Assembly (NCBI GenBank): GCA_022447665.1
Contig: JAKVAQ010000003.1
Location: forward strand, 1-64,000
From: Crocinitomicaceae bacterium
GTDB lineage: Bacteria > Bacteroidota > Bacteroidia > Flavobacteriales_D > Crocinitomicaceae
Direction of reading: 5' to 3'
DNA length: 64,000 bases
Position 1 is the first letter of the stretch. The number at the start of each line of letters is the position of its first letter. Of this stretch, positions 7,959-17,273 are shown one piece after another. The notes beneath the pieces are model-generated. The model was not told where the DNA came from. It saw only the letters and a list, made by a program, of their open reading frames with translations, and did not search any database. The translations under genes and the position numbers were made by a program.

Positions 7959-9698
7959 ATGCAAAAAAGAACAATCAATATACTCTTGTGGGCCTTTGGA
8001 GGACTCGTGTATTTGTATATTCTAATTCGATGCTTCACGCTTGAACCTTTTATAGATGAAATTTGGAATTTTCACCTTTACGTAAAAACTGGAGATTACA
8101 ATCCATTCACGGCACATTTAGATGCGAATAACCACTTCATTTCTACATTCTTAAACCGGTTATCCTTTTTAATATTTGGAGATAATTTTATAGCAATGAG
8201 GTTGGTTGAGTCGGCCTTCTTTATTCTGTTTTTCAATTATTTAATGAAGATCAGATCAATCATGAAAAACAAAAAACTAGGAGCATTCTTAGTTTTAACG
8301 CTTTGCTCCATTTTCTTTATTAATTCTTTCTTTTCACTTGCAAGAGGTTACGGGATATCACTGGCCTTATTAACTGGGGCGATTTTTCATTTAATAGAGT
8401 ATGCAAATCACTTCAAGTTAAAGGACATTCTCTTTATATCTGTATTTGGTAGCTTAGCCATTTGGTCAAACCTTGCCTTTATACCAATAATTGGTTTAGT
8501 CTTTCTTTTGGGAATTCTCATCTCTATTCAAAACAAAGATTTTAAATCCATATTTCTCTTAATTCTCATTGGGGGAATCCCTTATTTTGCCGGCGCTATT
8601 CATGCTTTAGAATTAAAGGCCGCAGGAGAACTTTACATCGGAGGTAAAACTGGATTTTATTCTGATGTAATCCTTAATTTACCGAATGAATTACTCGGTT
8701 TTGAAGGAGTATGGATGTTCTTGGTTTGGGGATTTTTAACCGGGATTTTTATCTTCTTAAACCTCAAGAAAATTTCATGGAATAAGAACAGTGGGATTAT
8801 TTTAATTCTTTTTATTTCAACCTTATTCAGTGCGATTTTAATGCATGTATTTATGGGGATCAACTATCCGCAGAACAGAGTTGCCATTCACTTCATTCTA
8901 TTAGGTGTTTTAAGCTTCTATTTTTTGCTTGATATGGGAGAAAAATTTTGGATTGTTGGAGTATACCCTTTTACAATATTCCTACTGCATTCCTTGACCC
9001 ATTTCAACTTTAGCTATTCAGCGCCATGGCAGCAGAATGTATTGATGCGAAATGATATCACGATAATTGAAAACGAACAACGAAACCAGGAAGAATTATT
9101 CACCCTCTCAAGTCCATTTAGTTTTAAATCATACGTTCATTATTTTAATTACGACAACCCTTTCCGTATGAATGTCCCTCAATGGAAGGATTTCCCTAGC
9201 GAAACGGCAGATTACCTTATAACGACATATAATCAAGCTGGCGTAAATCAGGGTTTATACGATACTGTTTATACCAACCCTATATCCGGTGTAACTATTT
9301 TTGAAAGGTCAGAAAAAGTCTTATGGAAACCACTAGCGAATATCCAAGTGCCTCCAATAAGTTCTAGAGATTCGCTTATTTCCATATTAAAACTGGACTT
9401 ACAACCCGAAAGCAACATGATGAAAGTATCCTATACTGGTAATCTTCAAACAAATGACGAAGCGGCTATTGGTTTCTTGGTGATAAATATCTCAAATGAG
9501 GCTGAGGTTTTTGGTGAAGAGTTTATAATGCTAGATCGATACTTTAATAACTTCTCTGCTTATAGGCAGTTAGAAATAGCTCACTACTTTAATAAACTTC
9601 CTAAGGAAACCATAGACGTTGAAGTTTACCTCCTTAATATAAGTAGGAGTGAATGGAATCTAGAAGATTTTAAGATTAGCCTAAGTCAGACTAATTAA
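7959..9698 (+). CDS. Polytopic membrane protein, GT-C glycosyltransferase-like
   Basis: 579 residues with about 10 hydrophobic segments in the first 370 residues and a soluble C-terminal domain of about 200. The first loop contains an acidic FIDEIWNFHLY motif followed by LDANNHFISTFLNRL, the arrangement seen in the first extracytoplasmic loop of PMT/ArnT-like GT-C enzymes, which use polyprenyl-phosphate sugars. This suggests transfer of a sugar to lipid or protein on the periplasmic side, consistent with the GT4 gene upstream. Similarity is by pattern only, so specificity is open. The 3' end overlaps the convergent response-regulator gene by 8 bases. Confidence 0.65.
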   Translation: MQKRTINILLWAFGGLVYLYILIRCFTLEPFIDEIWNFHLYVKTGDYNPFTAHLDANNHFISTFLNRLSFLIFGDNFIAMRLVESAFFILFFNYLMKIRSIMKNKKLGAFLVLTLCSIFFINSFFSLARGYGISLALLTGAIFHLIEYANHFKLKDILFISVFGSLAIWSNLAFIPIIGLVFLLGILISIQNKDFKSIFLLILIGGIPYFAGAIHALELKAAGELYIGGKTGFYSDVILNLPNELLGFEGVWMFLVWGFLTGIFIFLNLKKISWNKNSGIILILFISTLFSAILMHVFMGINYPQNRVAIHFILLGVLSFYFLLDMGEKFWIVGVYPFTIFLLHSLTHFNFSYSAPWQQNVLMRNDITIIENEQRNQEELFTLSSPFSFKSYVHYFNYDNPFRMNVPQWKDFPSETADYLITTYNQAGVNQGLYDTVYTNPISGVTIFERSEKVLWKPLANIQVPPISSRDSLISILKLDLQPESNMMKVSYTGNLQTNDEAAIGFLVINISNEAEVFGEEFIMLDRYFNNFSAYRQLEIAHYFNKLPKETIDVEVYLLNISRSEWNLEDFKISLSQTN

Positions 9699-10356
9699 AT
9701 AAGAATTTATTTGGAGAAATGTGATTCTCCTTAACAGCATACATAACTATACCAGCAGTATTCTTAACACCAAGTTTACCCATGATGTTTTTACGGTGTG
9801 TATTGATGGTATGATTACTTAAAAATAGCTTTTCGGAGATTTGCTTATTGGTCCACCCTTCAGCGATCATTGTTATTATTTCGATTTCTCTTTCTGAAAG
9901 CACTATTGGTTCACATGAAAGTTCCATTTCACCTAAGCCCTTCACGTCAATACCCTCTTTTTGAATCGTCTTAATGATATTTCCGCAGAAGAAACGATTC
10001 CCTGATGCCGTTTGAACCACAGCGTCTTTAATCTCTTCAATAGAGCAATTCTTTTTTACGTGAGAGATGATACCTGCTTTAACAGCATTGATAACTGTAG
10101 TTGCTGACTGTGTTGGGGTAATCGCAACCACATTCATTTTAGAGGCTAACTCCATGATTTTTGGAACAACATCTATCGAAAATTCATCTGAAGTATAGTC
10201 GATTAAAACGACATCTGGTTGAAAGGTTCCAACCTGGCTAATTAACTCTTGGGCGTCTCTCGCTTCGCTTACAATCTGAACATCAGTACCTTTGAATACA
10301 GATCGCAATCCTATTCGCACCAACTCGTTGTTATCTGCTATAATAAGATTGATCAT
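9691..10356 (-). CDS. LuxR/NarL-family response regulator
   Basis: A 221-residue two-domain regulator. The receiver domain (1-120) has the acidic pocket (IIADN), the phospho-acceptor Asp in VLIDY (about residue 53), the Thr in AITPT and the Lys in VKKN. The C-terminal helix-turn-helix (about 150-215) has the LuxR signature LSEREIEII..EGWTNKQISEKLFLSNHT. No histidine kinase is adjacent, so its sensor is encoded elsewhere, which is common for this class in Bacteroidota. Target genes cannot be read from the sequence. A TATCTTTG -7 box lies 34 bases upstream. Confidence 0.9.
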   Translation of the reverse strand: MINLIIADNNELVRIGLRSVFKGTDVQIVSEARDAQELISQVGTFQPDVVLIDYTSDEFSIDVVPKIMELASKMNVVAITPTQSATTVINAVKAGIISHVKKNCSIEEIKDAVVQTASGNRFFCGNIIKTIQKEGIDVKGLGEMELSCEPIVLSEREIEIITMIAEGWTNKQISEKLFLSNHTINTHRKNIMGKLGVKNTAGIVMYAVKENHISPNKFLFN

Positions 10357-10389
10357 TGTGTTTATTTAGATTAAATATAAATAACGTTA

Positions 10390-10397
10390 CAAAGATA
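10390..10397 (-). promoter_or_regulatory. -7 box of the response regulator promoter
   Basis: On the minus strand TATCTTTG matches TAnnTTTG. A transcript would start near 10384 and have a leader of about 28 bases. No clear TTTG was found at the -33 distance. Confidence 0.4.
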
Positions 10398-10441
10398 ACA
10401 CTCATCTCCTAAAAATCCATGCGAAAGAGATTAAGATTTCA

Positions 10442-10939
10442 TTAACTAAATATCTTGAATCGAGGTCCAAATTTAATACCTCCTGATATCCAGCGACCTA
10501 CACTGGTGTTCCACTGAAAAGCAATTTCAAAAGACCAATTAAATCCATTGCGCTGAATCCTATTTATGCCAACAGGAATGTATAAATTATAATACTCCCA
10601 GGAGTCTTCTACAGGACCAACAGAGTTATATAATCCAACATAAGGAGTAGCTCTTTGTGGCCCTCTACCCAGGGGGTGAAAACGTCCGCCAAATGTAAAA
10701 CCAACATTCTCTGCGGTCAAATGATAACCTATGCCGCCCTCAATGGCAAAATTTGGTTGGATAAAATAATCATAGGTTAATGCTCCTAAACCAACCGGAC
10801 CAAAGGCATAAACTTGAACGGCAGAAGGATATTTATTACGCGGATTCACATCCTTGATTTTATCCTTGATCTTCTCTCCAATTTGTGCATTTACAAATCC
10901 CGAGAATATAATGAAAAGTATAGCTATTGTTTTGCGCAT
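10442..10939 (-). CDS. Small outer-membrane beta-barrel-like protein of unknown function
   Basis: About 165 residues. A signal peptide (MRKTIAILFIIFSGFVNAQ) is followed by a Lys-rich stretch (IGEKIKDKIKDVNPRNKYPS) and then alternating aromatic/glycine strands (AFGPVGLGALTYDYF, GGIGYHL, FGGRFHP, GIKFGPRFKIFS) typical of an 8-stranded outer-membrane barrel. The start is ATG 10939; a TTG two codons upstream is less likely. It follows the TonB receptor gene by 34 bases on the same strand and may be co-expressed with it. No specific family recognised. Confidence 0.65.
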   Translation of the reverse strand: MRKTIAILFIIFSGFVNAQIGEKIKDKIKDVNPRNKYPSAVQVYAFGPVGLGALTYDYFIQPNFAIEGGIGYHLTAENVGFTFGGRFHPLGRGPQRATPYVGLYNSVGPVEDSWEYYNLYIPVGINRIQRNGFNWSFEIAFQWNTSVGRWISGGIKFGPRFKIFS

Positions 10940-10973
10940 GTTCAAGATGATAACGCAAAATTGAGATTAGGTA

Positions 10974-13283
10974 CTAAAATTTCATGCTTACCGCAATACT
11001 TGGCATAATAGGTAATTGATATACCTTTTCATTAGTAACACGATTTACATAAAAAATATTTTGACGGCTGTATAAGTTGGTTACACCTCCAATAAATTCC
11101 CATTTGATATTTTCATACTTTTTAGATTCCAACGACTTCTTCAAGTTCACATCAAATCTGTGATAAGTTGGGAGACGTCCGTTATTTCCATTATCGAAAA
11201 TAAAGGTTAGGTCGCTTGCATTTCCTGTTGTATAATCCGCATCTATTGATCCAATAACTGGTTCTTCGTATACTCCTAAAGTTTGGTTGAAAGGAAGACC
11301 AGAACCTAAGTTCCAACGTGCACTTACTTCCCAACTCTCATCTTTACCAAATTTGTAAGTTGAAATGAAGTTAATGTTGTGTCTTCTATCAAAAACAGGA
11401 GGGTAAGATTGGAAACCATCCCAACGCGTTACTTTACCTAAAGAGTATACTGCCCAAACATAAAGCTTTCTTCCAGTATAACTAAATACTACGTCTCCAC
11501 CAAAGGCTCTTCCACTCTCAATAATGAAGTCCTTCTTAAATACATCTGGTTGATCAAAGTTCTCCGCGTTATCGTCAAATATCTTGTTGTTATTAATGTT
11601 TGATAGCTGCGTAAACCATTTATAGTATCCCTCAAACTCTAATGCAAATTCATCGTTTAAATCTATCTCCAAACCACCAATCGCATGCCACGCCTTCTGG
11701 AGCCCGTTGAAAATTTCTCTTTCCTCACCATTTTCCTGTACAAACTCATCTGGAATGTTAGAAGGTGCAGTAATGAATCCATAGAATAAGTTCACTACAT
11801 CTTGGTCAGAAGTTGTACTAGTAAAGTTTTGCGTGTAGTAACCACCAGCTGCCTTAAAACGAACCGTTTCTAATGCATTAAACTTCATACTTAAACGAGG
11901 TTCAGCAGTAATTTGCCCTACCGAAGAGTACCCTTGGAAACGCACGCTCGGTTCAATTACGAATCTTCTGTTTTCAGTCACATGACGGTAGCTCACATAA
12001 GCACCTGCTTCTATAGTATTGTTTCTTTGCTCAATAAGTCTATTAACAGAGTTAAATGTTGCAAAGTCCGTTTGAAAGTAGTTAAAACCAAACCCATAAT
12101 CTAACTTACTCTTTCCTGGTAGGTGATAGGTAAAATCGAATGCCATTTCTCCCCCTAAGATTCCTGATGTCCTGTCTTGGAGGTTTTCCTCACTTAAGGT
12201 AATATCGTAGCGCGAGAAGTTAATTCTACCCTTCATGAAAAGCTCTGAATTTTGAGGAACGAATAAAAAGTTTGTACCTCCTCCGTAACTGTTCCAATTA
12301 AGGTTTGAAACTGCTTGGTAGGTTACCTGGTCGTTAAAAGAGAACCCAAAAACAGAGAATTTATTTGCAGCATCGCCTTTCATTGTTACCTTTCCGTATA
12401 AATCCCAAAAGTTAAAAGGTAATCCCTCTCCATCATTTATGTAAGGGTATAATGCTTTTGAAGTCTCTTCTAGTAAAGATGCTTTACCTGAGACTACAAA
12501 TGAAATATCGTTATTTTTTGAAAGTGGACCTTCCAGTAATAAACTTGAAGTAAAAGGAGAAATCCCAACCATTCCAGCTAATCTTTTCGAGTTTCCATCT
12601 CTATATGAGATATCCATTATGGATGAAATTCTACCTCCATACTTGGCATTAAAACCTCCAGTATAAATGTCAGCACCTTTAATTAAATCTGTTTCAAAAA
12701 CTGAGAAAAATCCGATAGAGTGAAATGGGTTATAAATCGTCATTCCATCAAGTAGAATTTTATTTTGGATTGGGGTACCACCTCGCACATATACCTGACC
12801 ACCTTGGTCACCTGTTGATACTACACCTGGAACCGTTTGGAAATATCCTGCAATATCGGACACACCACCTGTTACTGGTACTCTAGAAATATCTTCCGTT
12901 GTAATCTTTACTACTGAGATTCCTGGATCAACTAAGTTTTCTTCTCTTTTATGGTCAATTAAAACAGTACCCAATGTTTTTGAAGGTTTCAAAGCAATTT
13001 TTAGGTCAACTATTTTATTGTTTTCCACAACAATATCCTCCGAGTAATCTTCGTATTGCGGTAATGAAATTTTAACGGTGTAATTTCCTGCAGGTACATT
13101 TGGAATAGAAAATAATCCATCGAAATCTGTTCCGGCAAATAGGTCTGTTCCAATAATGGCAATCTTCGCGAATGGAACGCCATTCCCATCATCTTGATTC
13201 GTAATTACTCCTCGAACCGTACCTTGCGAAAACGACTGAAATCCAATCATTAAGAAGGTAATAACTAATAAAACTTGTCTCAT
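10974..13283 (-). CDS. TonB-dependent outer-membrane receptor with carboxypeptidase-like N-terminal domain
   Basis: 769 residues. A signal peptide (MRQVLLVITFLMIGFQSFSQ) leads into a CarboxypepD-regulatory-like domain (about 22-105), a plug domain (about 115-240, with QVYVRGGTPIQNKILLDGM and the GFNAKYGGRISSIMDI end) and a beta-barrel ending in AVSMKF, i.e. a terminal aromatic. Such receptors import large or scarce nutrients with energy from TonB-ExbBD. No SusD partner is adjacent, so glycan uptake of the Sus type is not supported; a metal chelate, peptide or other ligand is possible. A TATATTTG -7 box precedes it. Confidence 0.9.
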   Translation of the reverse strand: MRQVLLVITFLMIGFQSFSQGTVRGVITNQDDGNGVPFAKIAIIGTDLFAGTDFDGLFSIPNVPAGNYTVKISLPQYEDYSEDIVVENNKIVDLKIALKPSKTLGTVLIDHKREENLVDPGISVVKITTEDISRVPVTGGVSDIAGYFQTVPGVVSTGDQGGQVYVRGGTPIQNKILLDGMTIYNPFHSIGFFSVFETDLIKGADIYTGGFNAKYGGRISSIMDISYRDGNSKRLAGMVGISPFTSSLLLEGPLSKNNDISFVVSGKASLLEETSKALYPYINDGEGLPFNFWDLYGKVTMKGDAANKFSVFGFSFNDQVTYQAVSNLNWNSYGGGTNFLFVPQNSELFMKGRINFSRYDITLSEENLQDRTSGILGGEMAFDFTYHLPGKSKLDYGFGFNYFQTDFATFNSVNRLIEQRNNTIEAGAYVSYRHVTENRRFVIEPSVRFQGYSSVGQITAEPRLSMKFNALETVRFKAAGGYYTQNFTSTTSDQDVVNLFYGFITAPSNIPDEFVQENGEEREIFNGLQKAWHAIGGLEIDLNDEFALEFEGYYKWFTQLSNINNNKIFDDNAENFDQPDVFKKDFIIESGRAFGGDVVFSYTGRKLYVWAVYSLGKVTRWDGFQSYPPVFDRRHNINFISTYKFGKDESWEVSARWNLGSGLPFNQTLGVYEEPVIGSIDADYTTGNASDLTFIFDNGNNGRLPTYHRFDVNLKKSLESKKYENIKWEFIGGVTNLYSRQNIFYVNRVTNEKVYQLPIMPSIAVSMKF

Positions 13284-13300
13284 GGTGTCACTTAATGGCC

Positions 13301-13308
13301 CAAATATA
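13301..13308 (-). promoter_or_regulatory. -7 box of the TonB receptor promoter
   Basis: On the minus strand TATATTTG matches TAnnTTTG, 17 bases before the ATG at 13283. Transcription would start around 13295. The -33 element is not obvious. Confidence 0.45.
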
Positions 13309-13382
13309 CGCTTAATAAAGGGCTTGACCTAGAAATTGCGTACTTGCTTATTTAAGTGTATTGATTTGTTGATGAGTGGTTT

Positions 13383-13832
13383 TCAAACTTGAATGAAAAC
13401 AACAAGGTCATTGTAAATCATCAATAATAAGTTCCTGAGAATTCTTTCTTGCTTGCTTCTTTCTGGCCTCTTTGTCTTTTTCACAATACCAACTATAGTT
13501 AGCACCACTCCCAACAGAATCATGTAAAAAGGATAGAAGAATATGATTCCATTCACCCAGCCTCCAGTTAACCAAGCCAAACAGGCTACAAGGAATATTA
13601 TTCCCCCAAGTAATTCGCTTTTTATACCATACTTGGCTAAACCAAATAAATCACTTGATTTCGATTGAGCATCACGAAGTTCTTTCCTTAATTTTTGATC
13701 TCTGAGCATCTCAGTATTCTCGATAAAATGCTCACATTCGATATCGAAGTCTGCATGTTCTTCTGTCAAGGAACACACTAGGCCTTTTTGTGGGTTAAAT
13801 TGTCGTTTTGTACAATTGGTACAAAACTTCAA
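13383..13832 (-). CDS. Small two-TM protein with N-terminal Cys cluster
   Basis: 149 residues. The first 35 residues hold four Cys (CTNC, then C20 and C33) in a zinc-ribbon-like arrangement, followed by a polar helix and two transmembrane segments (about 75-120, with an LTGGWVNG turn), then a basic tail. This architecture is frequent in Flavobacteriales but has no assigned function that I know. The only possible start that keeps the CxxC motif is TTG 13832, because an in-frame TAA lies 7 bases before it. It precedes the TonB receptor by about 100 bases. Confidence 0.65.
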   Translation of the reverse strand: MKFCTNCTKRQFNPQKGLVCSLTEEHADFDIECEHFIENTEMLRDQKLRKELRDAQSKSSDLFGLAKYGIKSELLGGIIFLVACLAWLTGGWVNGIIFFYPFYMILLGVVLTIVGIVKKTKRPERSKQERILRNLLLMIYNDLVVFIQV

Positions 13833-13874
13833 ATGGTCTTATCGGGTCATGGGAGAAAGGTAATTAAAAATAAA

Positions 13875-14882
13875 TTACCCAATAATACGATGCACCAATT
13901 CTTTCATTAATTCCGCATCTGGAATACCACTAGCTGTAACACCTTTTGCATGCATATCAAATTCACGCAGAATAGAAAACACTTGGGATATTTTCTTCGG
14001 AGGATGCTTCCTTTTATGCGTTAGTAATTGCTTAGCAACAAAAGGATGAACGCCAACTTTAGAAGCTATTTGACGTGGATCATCCGTCTTTAAGAAATGT
14101 GTTTTAAATAGACGCTGGTAGAGGGTATGAAGATTTGCAAGCACTACCGTAATATGCGTGGCTTTAGGATTGCGTTCAAAGTAATGTACAATTTGATAAG
14201 CCTTTTGGACTTCTTTTTCAAGCACTGCGTTCACTAGTTCAAAGACATTAAAATCTTTCGAAATCCCAATATGTTCCTCAATGTGCTTTTCATTGATTTG
14301 TGTTCCTGCTGGAACCAAAATAAAAAGCTTCTCTAATTCATTAGAAATACGGGCAAGATCATTGCCAACATGCTCACAAATTAGGGCAACTGCCTTATCA
14401 GTAATCACATAATCTTTCTCCTTCAAATATCCTTTTACCCATTCCGGAAGCTTATAATCCTTGATTTGTTCGGATTCAAAAATTGTAGCTGACTTGGATA
14501 AAAGCTTAAAGACCTTAGTCCTTTTATCGAACTTTTTATACTTGTAGGCGAATATTAGAATGGTTGTTGCGGAAGGCGATTCAAAATACTTTTCAAAAAC
14601 TTCCCATTGACTAGAAGTTCTGTATTCCTGCGCCTCCTTCACTATAATCACTTGTCGTTCAGCCATCATTGGTAAGCGAACGGCTGCATCAACAACGCTT
14701 ATAGGAGGTGTATCTTTTGCGTAAAAAATAGTTTGATTGAAATCTCTTTCTCCTTCATCAAGGATGTTTTTGGCAGCGAAATCAACAATCAAATCAATGA
14801 AGTATGGCTCTGCCCCATGCAATAAATAAATGGGCTTAACCTCAGCACTTTTTAATTGTTTTATGACACCGGTATGATTCAA
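13875..14882 (-). CDS. holA: DNA polymerase III subunit delta
   Basis: 335 residues, the usual length for HolA. The N-terminus (KPIYLLHGAEPYFIDLIVD) is the degenerate P-loop region of delta, which has no ATPase activity but opens the beta clamp within the clamp loader; the middle ELEKLFILVP and VFELVNAVLE segments and the C-terminal helical collar follow the family pattern. The start must be TTG 14882: the stop of der lies 6 bases upstream in the same frame, and no ATG precedes the conserved motif. Translation is therefore probably coupled to der. Confidence 0.9.
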   Translation of the reverse strand: MNHTGVIKQLKSAEVKPIYLLHGAEPYFIDLIVDFAAKNILDEGERDFNQTIFYAKDTPPISVVDAAVRLPMMAERQVIIVKEAQEYRTSSQWEVFEKYFESPSATTILIFAYKYKKFDKRTKVFKLLSKSATIFESEQIKDYKLPEWVKGYLKEKDYVITDKAVALICEHVGNDLARISNELEKLFILVPAGTQINEKHIEEHIGISKDFNVFELVNAVLEKEVQKAYQIVHYFERNPKATHITVVLANLHTLYQRLFKTHFLKTDDPRQIASKVGVHPFVAKQLLTHKRKHPPKKISQVFSILREFDMHAKGVTASGIPDAELMKELVHRIIG

Positions 14883-14888
14883 TCTGTT

Positions 14889-16196
14889 TTACTTTTTTCT
14901 AAAGAACATTCTAATCGGAACCCCTTCAAAATCAAATCTCTCACGAAACTTATTCTCTAAATAACGTTTATAAGGATCTTTAATATATTGTGGTAAGTTA
15001 CAGAAAAAAGCAAAGGCTGGTGCGTGTGTTGGTAGTTGAGTAGCGTACTTAATTTTTACAAACTTACCTTTCACAGATGGTGGTGGATTTAGTTCTACAA
15101 CTTCCTGCACAAATTCGTTTAATCTCGCCGTTTGTACTTTTTGAGTTCTGCTATCATAAACCTTCATGGCAGTCTCTAAAGCCTTGTGTAATCTTTGTTT
15201 TGTTATAGTCGAGGTAAAAAGAATTGGAACATCTCTAAATGGGGCCAATTGCTCACGAATTTTATCTTCATACTCAATTGATGACATGGTCTCTTTTTCA
15301 ACTAGATCCCACTTATTAACTAATACAACGACTCCTTTACGGTTTTTCTCAATTACATAAAAGATACTGAGGTCCTGTTTCTGAATTCCCTGTGTAGCAT
15401 CAATCATAAAAATACATACATCCGAGTATTCAATACTTCTTACTGAACGCACCACAGAATAGAATTCAAGATCTTCATGAACTTTACTTCTCTTTCTAAT
15501 TCCAGCCGTATCAATCAATACAAAGTCAAATCCGAATAACTTATATCGGGTATTGATCGAATCTCTGGTAGTTCCAGAAATCGGCGTAACAATATTTCTC
15601 TCCTCACCAGTAATGGCATTGATGAATGATGATTTACCGACATTTGGCTTACCTACAACGGCAATTTTCGGAACACCTGTTAGGTCTTCTTCATCAACTT
15701 CAGGATCAAATTTGTCAATTAATGCATCGAGTAAATCACCAGTACCGGCACCATTGTTAGCAGAAAGTGTGTGTAACTCGCCAAAGCCCATCGAATAAAA
15801 CTCTGCCGCGTCAGGAATGCGCACTGGTGTATCCACCTTATTCGCAATCACCATTACTGGTTTATTGGTTCTTCGTAAAATATCTGCTACGGCTTCATCT
15901 AAATCGGTAACCCCCACGGTAACATCGACCATGAATAAGATTACTGAAGCTTCTTCAATTGCAATTAATACTTGCTTTGCTATTTCTCCTTCAAATATAT
16001 CATCAGAACCTTGGACATAGCCTCCTGTATCTACGACACTAAATTCTACACCATTCCACTCTGCCTTACCGTAAATTCTATCGCGTGTAACACCACTTTT
16101 TTCCTCTACAATAGCCGTACGCGATTCCGTAAGCCTATTAAACAGGGTAGATTTTCCCACATTTGGGCGACCAACTATTGCAACAAGATTAGACAT
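14889..16196 (-). CDS. der: Ribosome biogenesis GTPase Der (EngA)
   Basis: 435 residues with two tandem GTPase domains, the hallmark of Der: G1 motifs GRPNVGKST (residues 8-16) and GKPNVGKSS (about 182-190), two DTGG/DTAG switch motifs and NKxD specificity motifs (NKVD, NKWD). The C-terminal KH-like domain ends in a basic FRKK. Der binds the 50S subunit and is needed for its late assembly. It is followed closely by holA, with the same-frame TTG start. Confidence 0.96.
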   Translation of the reverse strand: MSNLVAIVGRPNVGKSTLFNRLTESRTAIVEEKSGVTRDRIYGKAEWNGVEFSVVDTGGYVQGSDDIFEGEIAKQVLIAIEEASVILFMVDVTVGVTDLDEAVADILRRTNKPVMVIANKVDTPVRIPDAAEFYSMGFGELHTLSANNGAGTGDLLDALIDKFDPEVDEEDLTGVPKIAVVGKPNVGKSSFINAITGEERNIVTPISGTTRDSINTRYKLFGFDFVLIDTAGIRKRSKVHEDLEFYSVVRSVRSIEYSDVCIFMIDATQGIQKQDLSIFYVIEKNRKGVVVLVNKWDLVEKETMSSIEYEDKIREQLAPFRDVPILFTSTITKQRLHKALETAMKVYDSRTQKVQTARLNEFVQEVVELNPPPSVKGKFVKIKYATQLPTHAPAFAFFCNLPQYIKDPYKRYLENKFRERFDFEGVPIRMFFRKK

Positions 16197-16245
16197 GGTT
16201 TAATAATTTAATGCAGGGACAAAGGTAGTGTTAAAGGGTGATTTA

Positions 16246-17121
16246 TTAGTATCCGAAAGATTCTAATTTTCGATCGTTACTTCTCCAGTTCTCATCCACC
16301 TTAACGCGAAGTTCAATAAACACTTTCTTTTCAATGAATTTCTCAATGAGCTGCCGGGACTTAATACCGACGTGTTTAATCTTTTTTCCTTGGTGCCCGA
16401 TGATAATTCCTTTTTGTGAATTTCGCTCCACAAATATTGTAGCCATAATTCTAACAATGTCCTCTTCTTCTTTATAAGAATCGACTACAACCTGCGTAGC
16501 ATAGGGGATTTCTTTTTTATACGTTTCAAAGATCTTTTCACGTATCATTTCAGATATGAAAAAACGAAGGGGTCTATCCGTTAAATCTTCCTTATCAAAA
16601 TAAGGAGGGCTTTCAGGTAATGTGGTGTGGATAAATTCCCAGATAGGCTCCAAACCAAATCCTTCTAATGCGGAGATAGGAAAAACATTTGAGTTTGGAA
16701 GTTCGTTTTTCCAATGAGCAATTTTCTCCTCGAGTAATTCCTGATTCCCTTGATCTATTTTATTGAGTAAAACCAAAACTGGGATACTTGTCTTTTTAAG
16801 TCTTTCTAGGGTTCTTTCATGATTTACCTTAGTTTCATAAATGTCAGTTACAAAAAGTATGATATCAGCGTCTTTCATGGCTGAATTGACAAATCCCATC
16901 ATATTTTCATGTAGCTTGTAATTAGGATCGAGTACCCCAGGAGTATCAGAAAAGACAATTTGATAATCATCCGAATTCACAATACCAGTAATTCTATGTC
17001 TCGTTGTTTGTGACTTCGAGGTAATAATAGATAGTCTCTCCCCTACCAATTGATTCATCAAAGTAGATTTCCCTACATTGGGCGAACCAATAATGTTTAC
17101 AAAGCCGGACTTATGTGCCAT
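16246..17121 (-). CDS. era: GTPase Era
   Basis: 291 residues. G1 GSPNVGKST (12-20), DTPG switch II in FSDTPGVLD, NKID specificity motif, then a C-terminal KH domain with ERNSQKGIIIGHQGKKIKHVG region that binds the 3' end of 16S rRNA. Era acts in 30S maturation. It sits 49 bases upstream of der on the same strand, grouping two ribosome-assembly GTPases in one likely transcription unit. Confidence 0.96.
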   Translation of the reverse strand: MAHKSGFVNIIGSPNVGKSTLMNQLVGERLSIITSKSQTTRHRITGIVNSDDYQIVFSDTPGVLDPNYKLHENMMGFVNSAMKDADIILFVTDIYETKVNHERTLERLKKTSIPVLVLLNKIDQGNQELLEEKIAHWKNELPNSNVFPISALEGFGLEPIWEFIHTTLPESPPYFDKEDLTDRPLRFFISEMIREKIFETYKKEIPYATQVVVDSYKEEEDIVRIMATIFVERNSQKGIIIGHQGKKIKHVGIKSRQLIEKFIEKKVFIELRVKVDENWRSNDRKLESFGY

Positions 17122-17240
17122 GGTGCAAATTTAATCTATTTCAATTACGCACAAACCTTATTTTTTTAATGAAATAAATTTTATTCCTAAAGTAACTTGG
17201 CCGTTCGTAAGATATAATTTTCCTCTTAAGTAGAACGTGC

Positions 17241-17248
17241 TACATTTG
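17241..17248 (+). promoter_or_regulatory. -7 box of the glycine-rich T9SS protein promoter
   Basis: TACATTTG, a full TAnnTTTG match, with a T-run (17218-17221) at the -33 distance. Transcription would start around 17255, 19 bases before the ATG. Confidence 0.5.
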
Positions 17249-17273
17249 GCGTATCAAATGCAATAAATAAATT

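Noticed and set aside
15553-16211. Several open frames opposite der
   Set aside because: Der is unambiguous on the minus strand with both GTPase domains; the others have no motif.
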